A stretch of 64,000 nt of DNA from Eleusine coracana subsp. coracana. Taxonomy: Eukaryota; Streptophyta; Magnoliopsida; Poales; Poaceae. The notes beneath the pieces are model-generated. The model was not told the origin of the DNA. It was given only the letters and a program-made list of their open reading frames with translations, and ran no database searches. This document shows, in pieces, positions 32,950 to 43,686 of the stretch (position 1 is the stretch's first letter; every line of letters begins with the position of its first letter). Position numbers and translations under genes: made by a program. The stretch is taken from the NCBI GenBank assembly GCA_032690845.1, contig CM064433.1:38004658-38068657 (forward strand), in the 5' to 3' direction.

Positions 32950-35190
32950 GAAATGTTATAAGTACAACTCAATCATCCAACTAGTGTCCAACCAAGACAT
33001 ATGTAATAGTTTTGACCCCACATTGTGTCACAGACCCGCCTTACCACGGAGACGGTTCCGTTCCAGGATCTCCCTCGGGTGGCGACACGCGCTGTGGCGC
33101 CCTAATAGTACAATACATGACAGAGAAAATAATTACAACAGGGACATAGGTGGAAAGTCAGAGTTTACATAAATCCAAATTTATATTACAAACTGGAGTT
33201 TTGACAGAAATAGATTGCGGAAGCGAAAGGTTCAACACTGGTTCACCAGTTTGATGAAATAGTTAAGATACAAGTCGCCCTCTCACGGCGACACACAGAG
33301 ATCATCCGGCCATAATAGGTGCCTTGCCCAAGCACCGTACCGGCAAACAAAGGTCTAATCCTCATCTTCATTTGTGCACAGCTCCCACTCGATGTTCCAA
33401 CAGTCAGGACGCTGGCCCTTCCAATGGAACCTTCCTCCACAGTGGCACTCTCCGACCCGGTCATCTGAAAACCACATAGAGCGTCGCCCTGAGTAACTAA
33501 TTTACTCAGCAAGACTGACCCATCAAAATGGCCAACTACAGCCGACACCTAGACATTCAAGGCTAGAGAGTAGGATTTTTATTGCCAGAAGACCCGCCTA
33601 AGAGTGGATCCTTACTTTTCAAGTTTTAGCATCAAGTTGAGTTGTTGTGCAGAATAATAAATTTAGTTTGCACTAGAGCTATAACAGTCATGGTTGCAAT
33701 ACAATCTTAATAATTTCAAACAGCAGTATTAAACCCACACAGCATCTTAATGGCTTCCGGCACTGTTCCGTAGCAGCGATCAAGTGGTACTCGTTACTGT
33801 GAGGGGCAGCGACTCGAATCGATTTATATCCTGTAGGAGAAACCTGCTTGCACGACCAATACGCGCTTCCGGGAAGCCGCATGGAGCAACCTTTCGCTCA
33901 CGGTACCGCAGGGTCTTCCGGGTCCAGACTCCCCCGAGAAGGGTCCCCCATCGCGATGCGCCTCCTGTCGCCATCCGTGGGTGGATTGTTCCCTCCTCTC
34001 AGCCCCAGTTCCGTCAAAGAAGGGAGAAGGCTATCTTCAGACCAAGCGGTAGTCGTAGCTACGTCGGTTTACTGGGCCCATATCTCCAGCATGCAAACAG
34101 TACGTTCAAACTTGATCCCATGGGCCGGACACGAGGCGTAGCCTTAGGTGACTCGGACGGGGCTACCTCCTTGAAGACAAGCTGTCCTTCCCTTTCCACC
34201 TAGTTGCACGTCCGGTCTTTATTGTGATTCCATCCACCCTTTCCTTCATCCGATATCATTCCCCATTGATAATATTCCTATCTATGAGTGGTCTCCATAC
34301 CACTCGATAAGTAGTTGTCCTAATTTAAGCAGAGCGACTACCGTCCTGAGGCTAAAAATCGGGAAGAGGGGCCTACTGCACGCTAGGGTTGCAATCAACT
34401 CCTATCACTTAATGCACAGGCAAACTTACATCCCTAGCTAGTGACAGAATAAAAATTTAAAACGGGGTTATGCACCGGGGCTTGCCTTGGTTCTACTCTT
34501 GGTCAGCTACGGCACCTCCAGCTTCTTCGGGATCCTGCTCCGGTCGAAAGGGTGAGCAGCCCTAAAGCGGATCTGTGAGCAGCCCTAAATAGCACTAGTG
34601 CGAGCAAAACCTTCGCAAAGTACAAGTATCTGTGAGCAGCCCTAAAGCGGATCTAATTTTTATCAACGGTTAAAATTGCACTCGGGCATGATTTATTTCG
34701 TCGACAAGGTTCTGCTCTTCGAAAGGGACAGGGGTGGTTAATTATAATTAGGTTACATTAGGAGAGAATTAATTGTTAAGTTTCCCTATCAAATACTAAG
34801 CCAAAAGATTAATTATTAATTATTATAAGGAAAAAGGTATTTAATTAATTTCAGCTAATTAACAGAGAATCTCTTTATGAAATTTTTCCAGGAAGACTAA
34901 AACTGAAAATCCTCCCTGGAGGCCAATTTTTTATATTTTATCTGCTTTCTGTAATTAATTAAAATTCTATTAGTGTTTTTCCTATTTATTTTAACCCTGG
35001 TATAAAAATTACCATGCATGTGGCATTAGCATTTTTCTACAACAGTACAGGTCCCCACAAGGCTAACAAAATTTATTTTGCTACAAAATTCCTATTATTT
35101 AATTTACCATGCAATTTACCAGTCATTATGATATGATTTTGTATTGGTTGGATGCTGGTTGGACAAATTAGGTTGGACCTATAGCATTGC
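32950..35190. mobile_element. Short MITE, copy B, split by a solo LTR
   Basis: Left half 32950-33025 (GAAATGTTATAAGTACAACT, then CCAACCAAGACAT and GACCCCACATTG). Right half 35126-35190 (ATGATATGATTTTGTATTGG, then TTGGACCTATAGCATTGCT). Together they equal the reverse complement of the uninterrupted copy at 18438-18564. The 2.1-kb solo LTR lies exactly between them. Confidence 0.75.
33026..35125 (-). mobile_element. Solo LTR of a Ty3-like family, copy 1
   Basis: 2.1 kb, TGTCACAGACCC at the left edge and CAGTCA at the right edge on the plus strand. Much of 33026-34500 is the reverse complement of about 54000-55496, in the same order. The last part is AT-rich and diverged. The flanking 5-mers are CATTG (left) and TTATG or CATTA (right, depending on the exact end), so the TSD is imperfect. 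Frames inside, such as 33784-34203, are accidental. Confidence 0.65.
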
Positions 35191-35204
35191 TCATCTAAAA
35201 AAAG

Positions 35205-36500
35205 GGAGGGAGTAGTAGTTTACCTGAACCGATGCCAATAAGGAGGCAACAGTTAGTGGCGTGTGTGTTCGAATAATTCTGTCCTTGGTGTGTGACGAGG
35301 TGCAGAACGTGTATGTGTTGGTCATGTCTGTGCGTCGTGTGTCCATGCACGATGTGGAGTCTGGGTTAAGCGATGAGTCCAGAACGGTGTTCATGCACGT
35401 TCTGGCTTGTAGTTTGTGTTGTGTTGATGTATGGTCGATGTTGCGCGTGTTCTGTGCTCACGTTGGTGTCCATCACCTTGGTCCAGGTCAGGTCTATGCC
35501 TTGGCACGTGTGTGTTCTTCCTGGTTCCACGTAGTTGATGAGGTTGATCAAGTCGAGTTCGTGTCATAGAGTCGTTGGCGTGGAAAGCAGATGCCATGCG
35601 GGGAAGGATAGTGGTTCAGGTGGAGACCTAGTCCTGCGGTGAGCAAATGGATCCGGACGCGAGGAGAGCGAGACTCCAGGAGGACTGGCGTTTGTGCCAT
35701 AGGAAAAATATTTCAGTGAAATTTTACCAAAATATTGCATTTATTGGTGAGGTCCAATATATTTTTTATCATAAAAATTTGAATATTAACTATGTTTATT
35801 TAATAAAAACTAATTTCGCTATATATATATAACTATGATAGTTTATAGATTTAAGATAATTTCTTCTCAAATCATACAAAAAAAATTTTAAAAATATATT
35901 TATTCACCCCGAAATTACTGATATTTCTGAAATATCGTATTTATCGGTGAATTCTGATATTTTCTTTGTACCAAATTTCTTTTCTTAGTTCGTGCACCGT
36001 AAGGATCAATGAAGCTGTTGCGTGGGCGCTACGTCACCATGGCCTATAAATTACCATGTAATTTTGGGTTTGTGGCTTGAACTGTGCTATGAAATAAAAG
36101 GGAAAAAGTCCAGCGTATGTACGCTGGTGGCATCCGTTGCCATGAACAGTGAGTTCCTGCTGCTGTTTTTCTTCCTCTTCCGGATCTCGTGTGTGCGAGC
36201 TCGTGAGTGTTCTTGGGCGGTTCCAAAAGCGTGTACTTCGTGCTGATGAGCCGCTGTTTGTTTATAGAACACGAAGAACTGTAGCAAATTGACAATATAA
36301 ATATACTTGTTGTCCGTGGTTCTTGTTGATTAGTATAATCTTTTCCATTCTGCCACCATGTTGGTGTGATTGGTCGGTAGTTCTGTATTATCTATGCCCT
36401 CTGGCTGATTGTTGCTGTGACTTTTATCGGAAATACCAGAGAACTTTATTTTTTTTTGACACTAGTTTTACCCATTTACATTTTGATGAACGGAAGTTTT
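35205..36500 (+). repeat. Segmental duplication, copy B, with a 964-bp insertion
   Basis: 35205-35264 and 36229-36500 match copy A at 17370-17720 in order and orientation. The extra segment 35265-36228 is bounded by GCGTGT on both sides (35259-35264 and 36229-36234), which looks like a TSD. It has no recognised coding domain, and its middle (35700-35990) is AT-rich with repeated TTTATCGGTGAA-like phrases. Confidence 0.7.
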
Positions 36501-36589
36501 CAGTTTTTACAACTTGTTATAGATGCCAGAAACAACACTGAGAACAAGACTTTGTTATATATCTTTCCCCACTCCCAAGGGCGAACGAA

Positions 36590-37000
36590 TGCTCCAGGTT
36601 ACACTTTACACTTGAGGGTGATAATAAGGGAACAACCTTTTACAATTTACGAGGTTCCCTAAAGCATGAACGCAACAACGAAGTGGCTTTAATTTATTAC
36701 CAAGCTTTTGTCTACTGCTCATGGTCTCCATCATCAGTTTCTGAACTTCATCGTCCTTGTCCAGCATCCTCAGCGTTAGGGATGCAAGTTTTGCATTTTG
36801 TGGGTCGATGGGTCGGCCCAAAACTTTCTAAAATGGGTACCCACTTGTATTAAGATAGTACAACAAATGAACTAGAGGTTTGTCCCACAACTACCTAATG
36901 GGTACCCATTTGCATCCCTACTCAGCGTCCTGTATTGTGCGTAACACCACTCTTGTTAGTATGTTACACAACTCCTTCATGTCTCCTAGAATGTGCATAT
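36590..37000 (-). pseudogene. Unrecognised exon-like relic split by an hAT MITE
   Basis: On the minus strand, about 37000 to 36929 reads MHILGDMKELCNILTRVVLR in one frame. After the MITE at 36777-36920 the sequence continues as LDKDDEVQKLMMETMSSRQKLG in another frame. The composition looks protein-like (helical, charged). I do not recognise the family, and the frames on the two sides do not agree. Confidence 0.3.
36777..36920. mobile_element. hAT-type MITE, 144 bp
   Basis: Terminal inverted repeats TAGGGATGCAA / TTGCATCCCTA are flanked by a perfect 8-bp TSD CTCAGCGT (36769-36776 and 36921-36928), the hAT hallmark. GGGTACCCA occurs near both inner ends. It is non-coding. Confidence 0.92.
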
Positions 37001-38407
37001 GGAGTGGCTAGACATCGTACCTAAATGCATAGGCGCTATGACGTGAGTTGGCATGAAACACACATCAAGAGAAAATGGATAAGGCACATCCAGTTGGCAC
37101 AAAACCTCCTGCAAATAATATAATTAGATGCATGGAAGACTAATTAAATATGGAGTCCATGAAGTATTCTAATCTAATAATAACAAATGTTTTTTCTTTA
37201 AGCAAAAGGAGTGGCAGGGTGCCCCTACTGATTAAGTGAGTGTATATCTGTACTATTAAAAGATAACAGTATAAAAGATTGAAAATAGAGCTAATAACGA
37301 AGAAGAAAAGCTAAAGCAAAAAAGGATGAATGATCCAGCTTATGGTGCATTTTCTTGGTATTCCTAATGCTCATCCAGCATACATATGTTGTCTGCTCAC
37401 AGGGAGGGACGCATATTGCTGTCTTTTGAGTATGTTTAGGAGGGATGTAATAATACATAAGGCATATAACATGACTGCATTTTATTTAACATCCAGAATT
37501 TCCTTAATATTTTGTGCAGTATGGTAGAAAATATCTTGTGCACTGCTCCTCCCTCCATCTTAAGTGTTTTTCCTAGAAAACAGACCGGGCGGAGAGAACT
37601 ACTGTAGGAGGCAAGGCTGCAAATTAAAGATGGGAAAAAAACCGGTAAAATGCACCACCAGAAGGCTTTAAACTTGTCCAAAGTTGAATTCAGATTTTCA
37701 ATGACTTAAATTACATACACAAGTCCGTACTAGTTAAGTGTTTCGTTTATATCCACTACAAGAAATTCTTTGTTTGGTGACACAATTTGTTTTGTCAAAT
37801 GAAATTGTCAAACAGGATGGTGCCGTATCGTATGCATATATACAATCTCAAACTCATTAGACACTTATGATAGGGCTTTGCTTCTCATGCTTTTGCAGCC
37901 AGTTCAAGCAAAACCCATACGTACAAACTACAAAGAACTGCAACATATAAGATATCATGAACATGTAGCGGATATACTAGCTTAAATGAAATTTCACGAG
38001 AGACTGACACATATCTTCCATCAAATCTTAGTTACTCAAATTGAAACTCTGAACTAATCCCATGCTGAAATAGTTTCTTTGTACCGAGATGATCCTTGCA
38101 GGGTTTGTAATATTTCTATATTCTATATATTAAAGTTGTTCATTGGAAAGCGAAGACCAATGAGTTTTTTTTGTGGATACTGAGGACCTGAGGTTCCTCG
38201 GCCATTCGAAGGCCTGAATTATCGATTTCAAAAGTAATGTGGTCCATAACGTCCAAAGGGCACCCACGAAAGGAATGAGAAAGACAGTATATACCTTATC
38301 TTAGAGATACAGACAGATTGATTAGCGGCGAATAGAAGAATAATTTTCTCCTGGCCGTAGGAGAATCTTTACATTTGTTCTCAAGTTTCGAGATGTAGCA
38401 AATGCAT
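37001..38407. other. Non-coding stretch, no supported gene
   Basis: No domain-bearing frame is visible. CACTACAAGAAATTC at about 37755 has the form of a CACTA terminus followed by TTGTTTTGTCAAATG-type repeats, but I find no matching second end. It may be a terminal fragment only. Confidence 0.4.
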
Positions 38408-39160
38408 TGTGACACCTCCGGTTCCCCATTTGAGGCTTGGTAGCTTAGGCACCCCCGTTTGCTGAGTAGAGACCCATTTCAAATCTTAGCCACTGTTTTA
38501 ATTCATTTGAATTTGAATTCAAGCCAAATACTATAGTTTGAGCTGCAACTCAACGTTTTACCACATAACATGGTCACCAAAAATATGTATTATAGCCAAA
38601 ATACGATAATTTTTCTCATCATGAAGATGCCCAAATAATTCCTAGAAAATCCAGAAATTAGCCATTTTGGAATTTTTGAATTCAACTTTGGTTTCTTGTT
38701 TTGAGGCAAACTCAACTCTGGAATGTAGTTCACATCATGGACATCACACAGATATTTTTCACTCGAATTTTAAATCAACGGAGGTATTTATTTTTAAATT
38801 TACAAAAATTGGATAACAAAAACCAAACAAAATATGAAACCCAAGTGGGACCTGTAGGTCAGCTTCTTCCTCCTCTCCCCCGCACCCACCTGCGTGTTCC
38901 CGGCACCAAAGCGTCGCATGGCGGCCGTACACTGGCGCCAGCCCCACCAACTCTGCTCCACGTCATCGTCAAGCCACTAGCTACCGAGCCCCCTCCCCCC
39001 CCTCCCCCCCCCCCCCTTCCTCTTTCACCCCCATTTCCCCCTTCTTTGCTGCACCAAGAGCAGTGGCCGTTGTCACCTAAAACTTTGCCGCACGGCCAAA
39101 CACCCGTCTCCCTTCCCCATTCTCTCTCTCTCTCTCTTCCTTGCTTATAGTGATTGTTTC
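38408..39160 (+). repeat. Partial Ty3-like LTR
   Basis: It begins TGTGACACCTCCGG after TGCAT. It then follows the same layout as the LTR at 51984: AT-rich body, a GTGGGACCTG(T)AGGTCAGC phrase, then a C-rich tract (about 38992-39016). The layout and the phrase suggest a related LTR. The right end is unclear. Confidence 0.45.
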
Positions 39161-39169
39161 ATAGTAGTG

Positions 39170-39470
39170 ATACCCATGGTAAATTTGCCTTCTAAAATAA
39201 CTTGTGCAGCTGTTAATTTGATATAAAAAATTGTCGTAGAGGCGGGTATATAGAATCAACCGCTATAATGCTTAAATCATTTTTTAACGGCGAGTCAGAT
39301 TATCAACCGCCACTAAAAAATCAATTTTTAAAGGTGGGTCACATTGTCAACCGCCTTTAAAAATTAATTCTATTTTTAGAAGCAGTTGACAATATGGGCC
39401 GCCGCTATTAATATATTTGCCCAATTTTTTTCTAGCAACTTTGGCCCAACCGACTCCTATAAAATTTTAG

Positions 39471-39503
<33 letters not shown>

Positions 39504-39515
39504 AGTGTGGAGGCC
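39170..39515. repeat. Subterminal-type repeats and CT microsatellite
   Basis: Alternating AACCGCC / GGCGG(T) phrases separated by TTTTTAAA blocks (39228-39410) look like the subterminal region of a DNA transposon. A CT microsatellite follows at about 39478-39503. I cannot define an element with two ends. Confidence 0.45.
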
Positions 39516-39529
39516 ATGTAAAAGTATAC

Positions 39530-41312
39530 GAAGAACCATCACATCTCAATCATGCAAAAGATCAAGAGTCATCAACCTCATGTTCTCCGTCCCGCGTCCG
39601 TAAACCTACATATGAGAAGAGAGAGGTGTGCCAGTCATGGACCTCGAAGGGTTAGTAGGCAAAAACTTTGGAACCCATGACTTAGACACACGAGCAATAG
39701 ATGTACTCAACTTATCATGAGAGTTAGCGTGATGCAAATTATGGTTTGAATGACAAGATATTTAATCACCCTTAGAAGCATGCCGTAAATTAGCAACTCG
39801 AGAAGAAAAACGAGTGCAACCGTTAGAAACATGATGAGAACCTCTCAAGGGGACAATAGGAGAAGAACCAATAGAAGCATCATAAGAACAATGTCGTGTA
39901 CCAACATAAGAAGTAGTAGAATTATGTCCACGAGCACATCCTGACCCACAAGAAAAGGAGTCATATAATCCATCAATAAAGCAATGTCACATGCTAGGCT
40001 CATGAATGTTCATGCTATGAGAAAAGCTATGATCACCCAAAGAGTTAGAAGCACGAGATCGGTGCATGTCTCTAGCATGCCTAAAGCAGAACTCAAATTG
40101 ATGTCCATCCTTCTCACAATATGAGCAATGGAACAGAGGCCTATCAGAAGGCACTGTATGAGAGGATGAAGCACACTCTCACTCAGGTGAGAAGTCCTTT
40201 GGGATTTGCAAGAAGAACTAGCAGAATCTTTCAACTTAGAATCAAGATTAGGTTCACACATGCCATGAAAAGGACGATGTGTGTTCCTAAAAGCTTTAGC
40301 ATGCACTCAATGCTCGTGTTTGACATGGAAAAAGCAATACTCAATGACATGCCCATCTTTCTTACAAAATGTGCAATGGTACATTTCTTTTGGGGATCTT
40401 GTACCATTTGAGCAAGAAGAACCTTTGTCAATTGAAATCCCTTGAGCAACACAGGAAGAGCCAACAAGCTTAGAACTAGCCAAAGAAGATATGTACAAAG
40501 CAATAGCACAAATGCCAACGTCTAAAGACTCACGCTCAACATGATTAGACTCCAACTCCGATTGCAAAGAAGAAGTTTTGGAAACATCAATATTAGAGTG
40601 AGAGGAATCACGTGAATCAAAAGACTTAGCATCAAAACTCTCGCAATACTTGAGTAAAACCTCATTTCGAGATTTGAGGCGCTCACAAGTGCTACATGGA
40701 GTATCTCATAAGATTTGCATCTCTTTTTCAATACACTGAGCATAAGTGGTATGAAAGAGATCATTTTCCTTCTCAAAACTAGCACTCATCTCATTGTGCT
40801 CAACCAACTTTGCGATCATGTCATCGCACATTTGATTTAAAACCTCAATCTCATTTTTCAAATCATTGCAAGAAATGTAACAAATGGAAGGCACAACACT
40901 TGTATGCATGTCCTAGACTTGCAAGAAATAGGAGCATGCACATCATCAAGTCTAGATATCGAGCACATATCACTAGGCAAAGAATTTCTGAACTTCTTTC
41001 TAAGCTTTGTGATTGTCATATCAGAAGTACTGTCTCTAAGGAATAAACTTTTAATGCCCGCGATGAGGTTACCTTTGGTCATCTTATGAAGTTTCAAAAT
41101 AACATCTTCAAGAACAACCTCTTCATCGTTGTAAAGCTTGAGAAGATCCATCACTTCCGAATCCTCTTTCCCAAGGTCAACCACATCCTTCTCCTTGAGG
41201 TCGTTCATGTCAACCTCCATCTGTTGGCTCCACTTGTCATCATCAATAGCAACTCCGCACATCTCAAAACCTAAAGACTAAGACAGACAAGGGCGAGCAC
41301 TTGGTGCCATTG
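39530..41312 (-). pseudogene. Gag-like ORF of a non-autonomous copia-type element
   Basis: The minus-strand start is probably the ATG near 41312 (MAPSARPCLS). Then come an acidic/helical region (KWSQQMEVDMNDLKEKDVVD), DLKNEIEVLNQMCDDMIAKL (coiled-coil-like), and two knuckles of the form C-x2-C-x4-H-x4-C: CTFCKKDGHVIEYC near 40365 and CSYCEKDGHQFEFC near 40115. The tail, with SKSWVPKF, resembles the end of copia gag. Stops and shifts break it, and the frame is lost at about 39530. No protease, integrase or RT is attached, so the element would depend on another for mobility. Confidence 0.65.
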
Positions 41313-41418
41313 TAAAATCATCGGTCAGTGTTATCAAATAGCTGAAGCAAGAAAAAAGCACTTTCTCAATATCGCCTTCGGATCACAATGTCAGTTAAGG
41401 TCAACTGGTAATCAAACC

Positions 41419-41431
41419 GGCTCTGATACCA
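41419..41431 (-). other. Primer-binding site of the non-autonomous element
   Basis: Minus-strand TGGTATCAGAGCC, two bases after the LTR end TCCTTCA. It fixes the minus orientation of the element. Confidence 0.9.
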
Positions 41432-43086
41432 ATTGAAGGACCGAGCAAGGCGACTAGAGGGGGGGAGGGGGTGAATAAGCGCCTTGGCAATTTTTTCGTG
41501 AAACAAATAAACTTTTCTATTTTTCACCCAACGTGCCTCTCTTCCAACCTACCATGATCTTGTAGTCACAGCGGACATACAAACCGTAGGAATAGGTTAA
41601 TAAATTCTCAATGCAATGCTGAAGTGAGACAACATAAACCAGGCTATCACAAATAACACTGACAGTGCGCTGCTAACCGGAAAACATGACATGCAAGCAA
41701 GAGCTAGATAAGTAGTTTGATATAAAAATACTTGCACTGTTGCAGCAAAAGTTAAGCCATACAAACTGTAGTTGCAATAGTTAAACTAAGTCAGAGAAAA
41801 CAAATTGCCATGCAAAAAGATTAATAGCTGCTACAACAGATTTCAGTCAAGAAAATAAATAGCTGCCACGCTATAACTCTTGCACGAATACATAGGATCT
41901 TTAGCTGCTTGCAAAGATTGGAAATAGAAGAGCCTTGATCAATTTGCTATCGACATGCACCAGAGAAATAGTGAAAAATACAAACTACGGCATTACAGAG
42001 CTGAACCAAAACAGTCACAGGAGCACTGGGCGGGGAGTCAAACCTAAGACCAAAATCAATGATTAATTATTATACTTGCAACATGATTAACTTGTAGACC
42101 ATGCATCAAGGATCATAAAGGAACAAATAAATGTTCAGCCTGGCAATTTCTGTCGCAAGAAACAAAAGGCTCAAGGCTTTTCTATCAAGGTTAAAACAAG
42201 GTAACAACAATGCAGAGACGAAAACAAGCTGTATGTAACAAGTCAATTTACAGGAGCTACGTGCAGGCAAAAAGAATGGCTCTTTCTATTTTATCTAGAG
42301 CATCGGGCAATGATTGAAACAAAAGCTCGGACACTTAAATCTCAAAGCAAGCAGGCAGCTAGCACAAAAGCTTTACAGTTTACTAGCACAGCAATTTACA
42401 AAGAACTGAGTTCAGCTAAGGAATAGAGACTCGCTGCTGTTCGTTGTAGCTTCTTGCTAAGCCAAACGAATTCAGTTCACTGAACAACTGGGCGCTGTTG
42501 TACCTGCATCTCATCAGCAAATTCCCCGGGATGAAGAACAGAGCTCGCACGCCTCCAGACCTGCATTCTATTTGCTCGTCGCACAATGTCAACTGGTGTC
42601 TGCTCCTTCACAACACGTGCTTGTCGCCACTCAGCTGGCCATCTGCTAGCTCGTTCTTGCCACAGTCAGCCGTTGTTCCCTTCAGAGCTGGACACAAGCA
42701 ATAGACCGAGGCAAGCTAAAATACAGAACTGAACTGGTCACTGGTCTGTAAATCAAGATGCAAAGCAAGCCTCTTTTCTGTTGGATCGAAGAAATCAGTT
42801 GCTAAAGAATCAAGGCAACAGGATAGAGCGCAACAACAGAGGAACACAAGGCAAGGACTGCAGTCTGACCTCACACCCAAAAAATCATCGAACTCCCTCA
42901 AATCAGCTCTATAATTCATGAAATCTGAACAGCATGCTCACTACATCATGCATGATCCATACCAAGTGAAACGCCCGAGAAAAATCGATTCTTTAGCACC
43001 AATTCTCAGAGATTCGTGGAACCCAAGAGAATGGGGAGAACTTTTTTTTTTTGAAGGAAACTCGCCCAAAGGACTATCATTTCAAT

Positions 43087-43512
43087 TTAAACACAGGTAA
43101 CAGTACAAAGAGACTTCAGTTTGATTAAGGTCATGGCAAGTGAATCAGCGATAACATTTTGGGCTCTAGGAATGTACATGACAGTACTTTGAGTATTATT
43201 GATAAAACACAAAACATCATCAACTGCATGTCGAATTCTCCAATCTGGTAAGCCATTTGATGGATGTTGCAGATAGGAGACTAAGGGCTCACAATCCAAG
43301 AGAAACATGCAATTTGTAACCTGCAAATCAGAACAAATAATTGTTCCAAGATTCAAGCTTAATGCTTCAGCATGAATTGCTGAATTAGCAATGTTGGTTT
43401 TTGCTTGAACATGGAGAGACCAGTCATGAGATTTAGAAGCATTGGAAATGTATATTCCAAGACCTGAGCAAGAATTATGGTGAAAAGAAGCGTCAGTCCT
43501 ACAGCAACTCAT
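43087..43512 (-). pseudogene. LINE ORF2 C-terminal RNase H domain
   Basis: A plant RNase H-like (RVT_3) domain: GLGIYISNASKSHDW, AIHAEALSLNLGTII, FLLDCEPLVSYLQ, then YIPRAQNVIADSLAM. It lies at the 3' end of the LINE as in other plant L1 elements with an acquired RNase H. The Asp/Glu set appears largely kept, though a Cys replaces Ser in FLLDCEPLV. A frame break separates it from the upstream zinc-binding region. Confidence 0.85.
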
Positions 43513-43686
43513 AAAAGGGTTTGTATCGCAAACTTGTTCAGAACTAGCAAAACAAGAGCTATTAATGTAAGCTTCATCTTCAACGTTATAAGCCTCATAT
43601 TGGGCTTTTTGAGCAGCTTTTGCTTGAGAAATAACCGAATGTATTGACCAGGATTTGTCATGGTATCTGTGATCATTCCTGGCTTT

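Noticed and set aside
37755..37830. Complete CACTA element
   Set aside because: Only one terminus-like CACTACAAGAAA is visible. No second end with a matching 3-bp duplication was found.
38992..39016. C-tract as a regulatory G-quadruplex site
   Set aside because: Possible in principle, but similar C-tracts occur in the related LTR at 52529-52555 and in other LTR ends, so it is simply part of the repeat.
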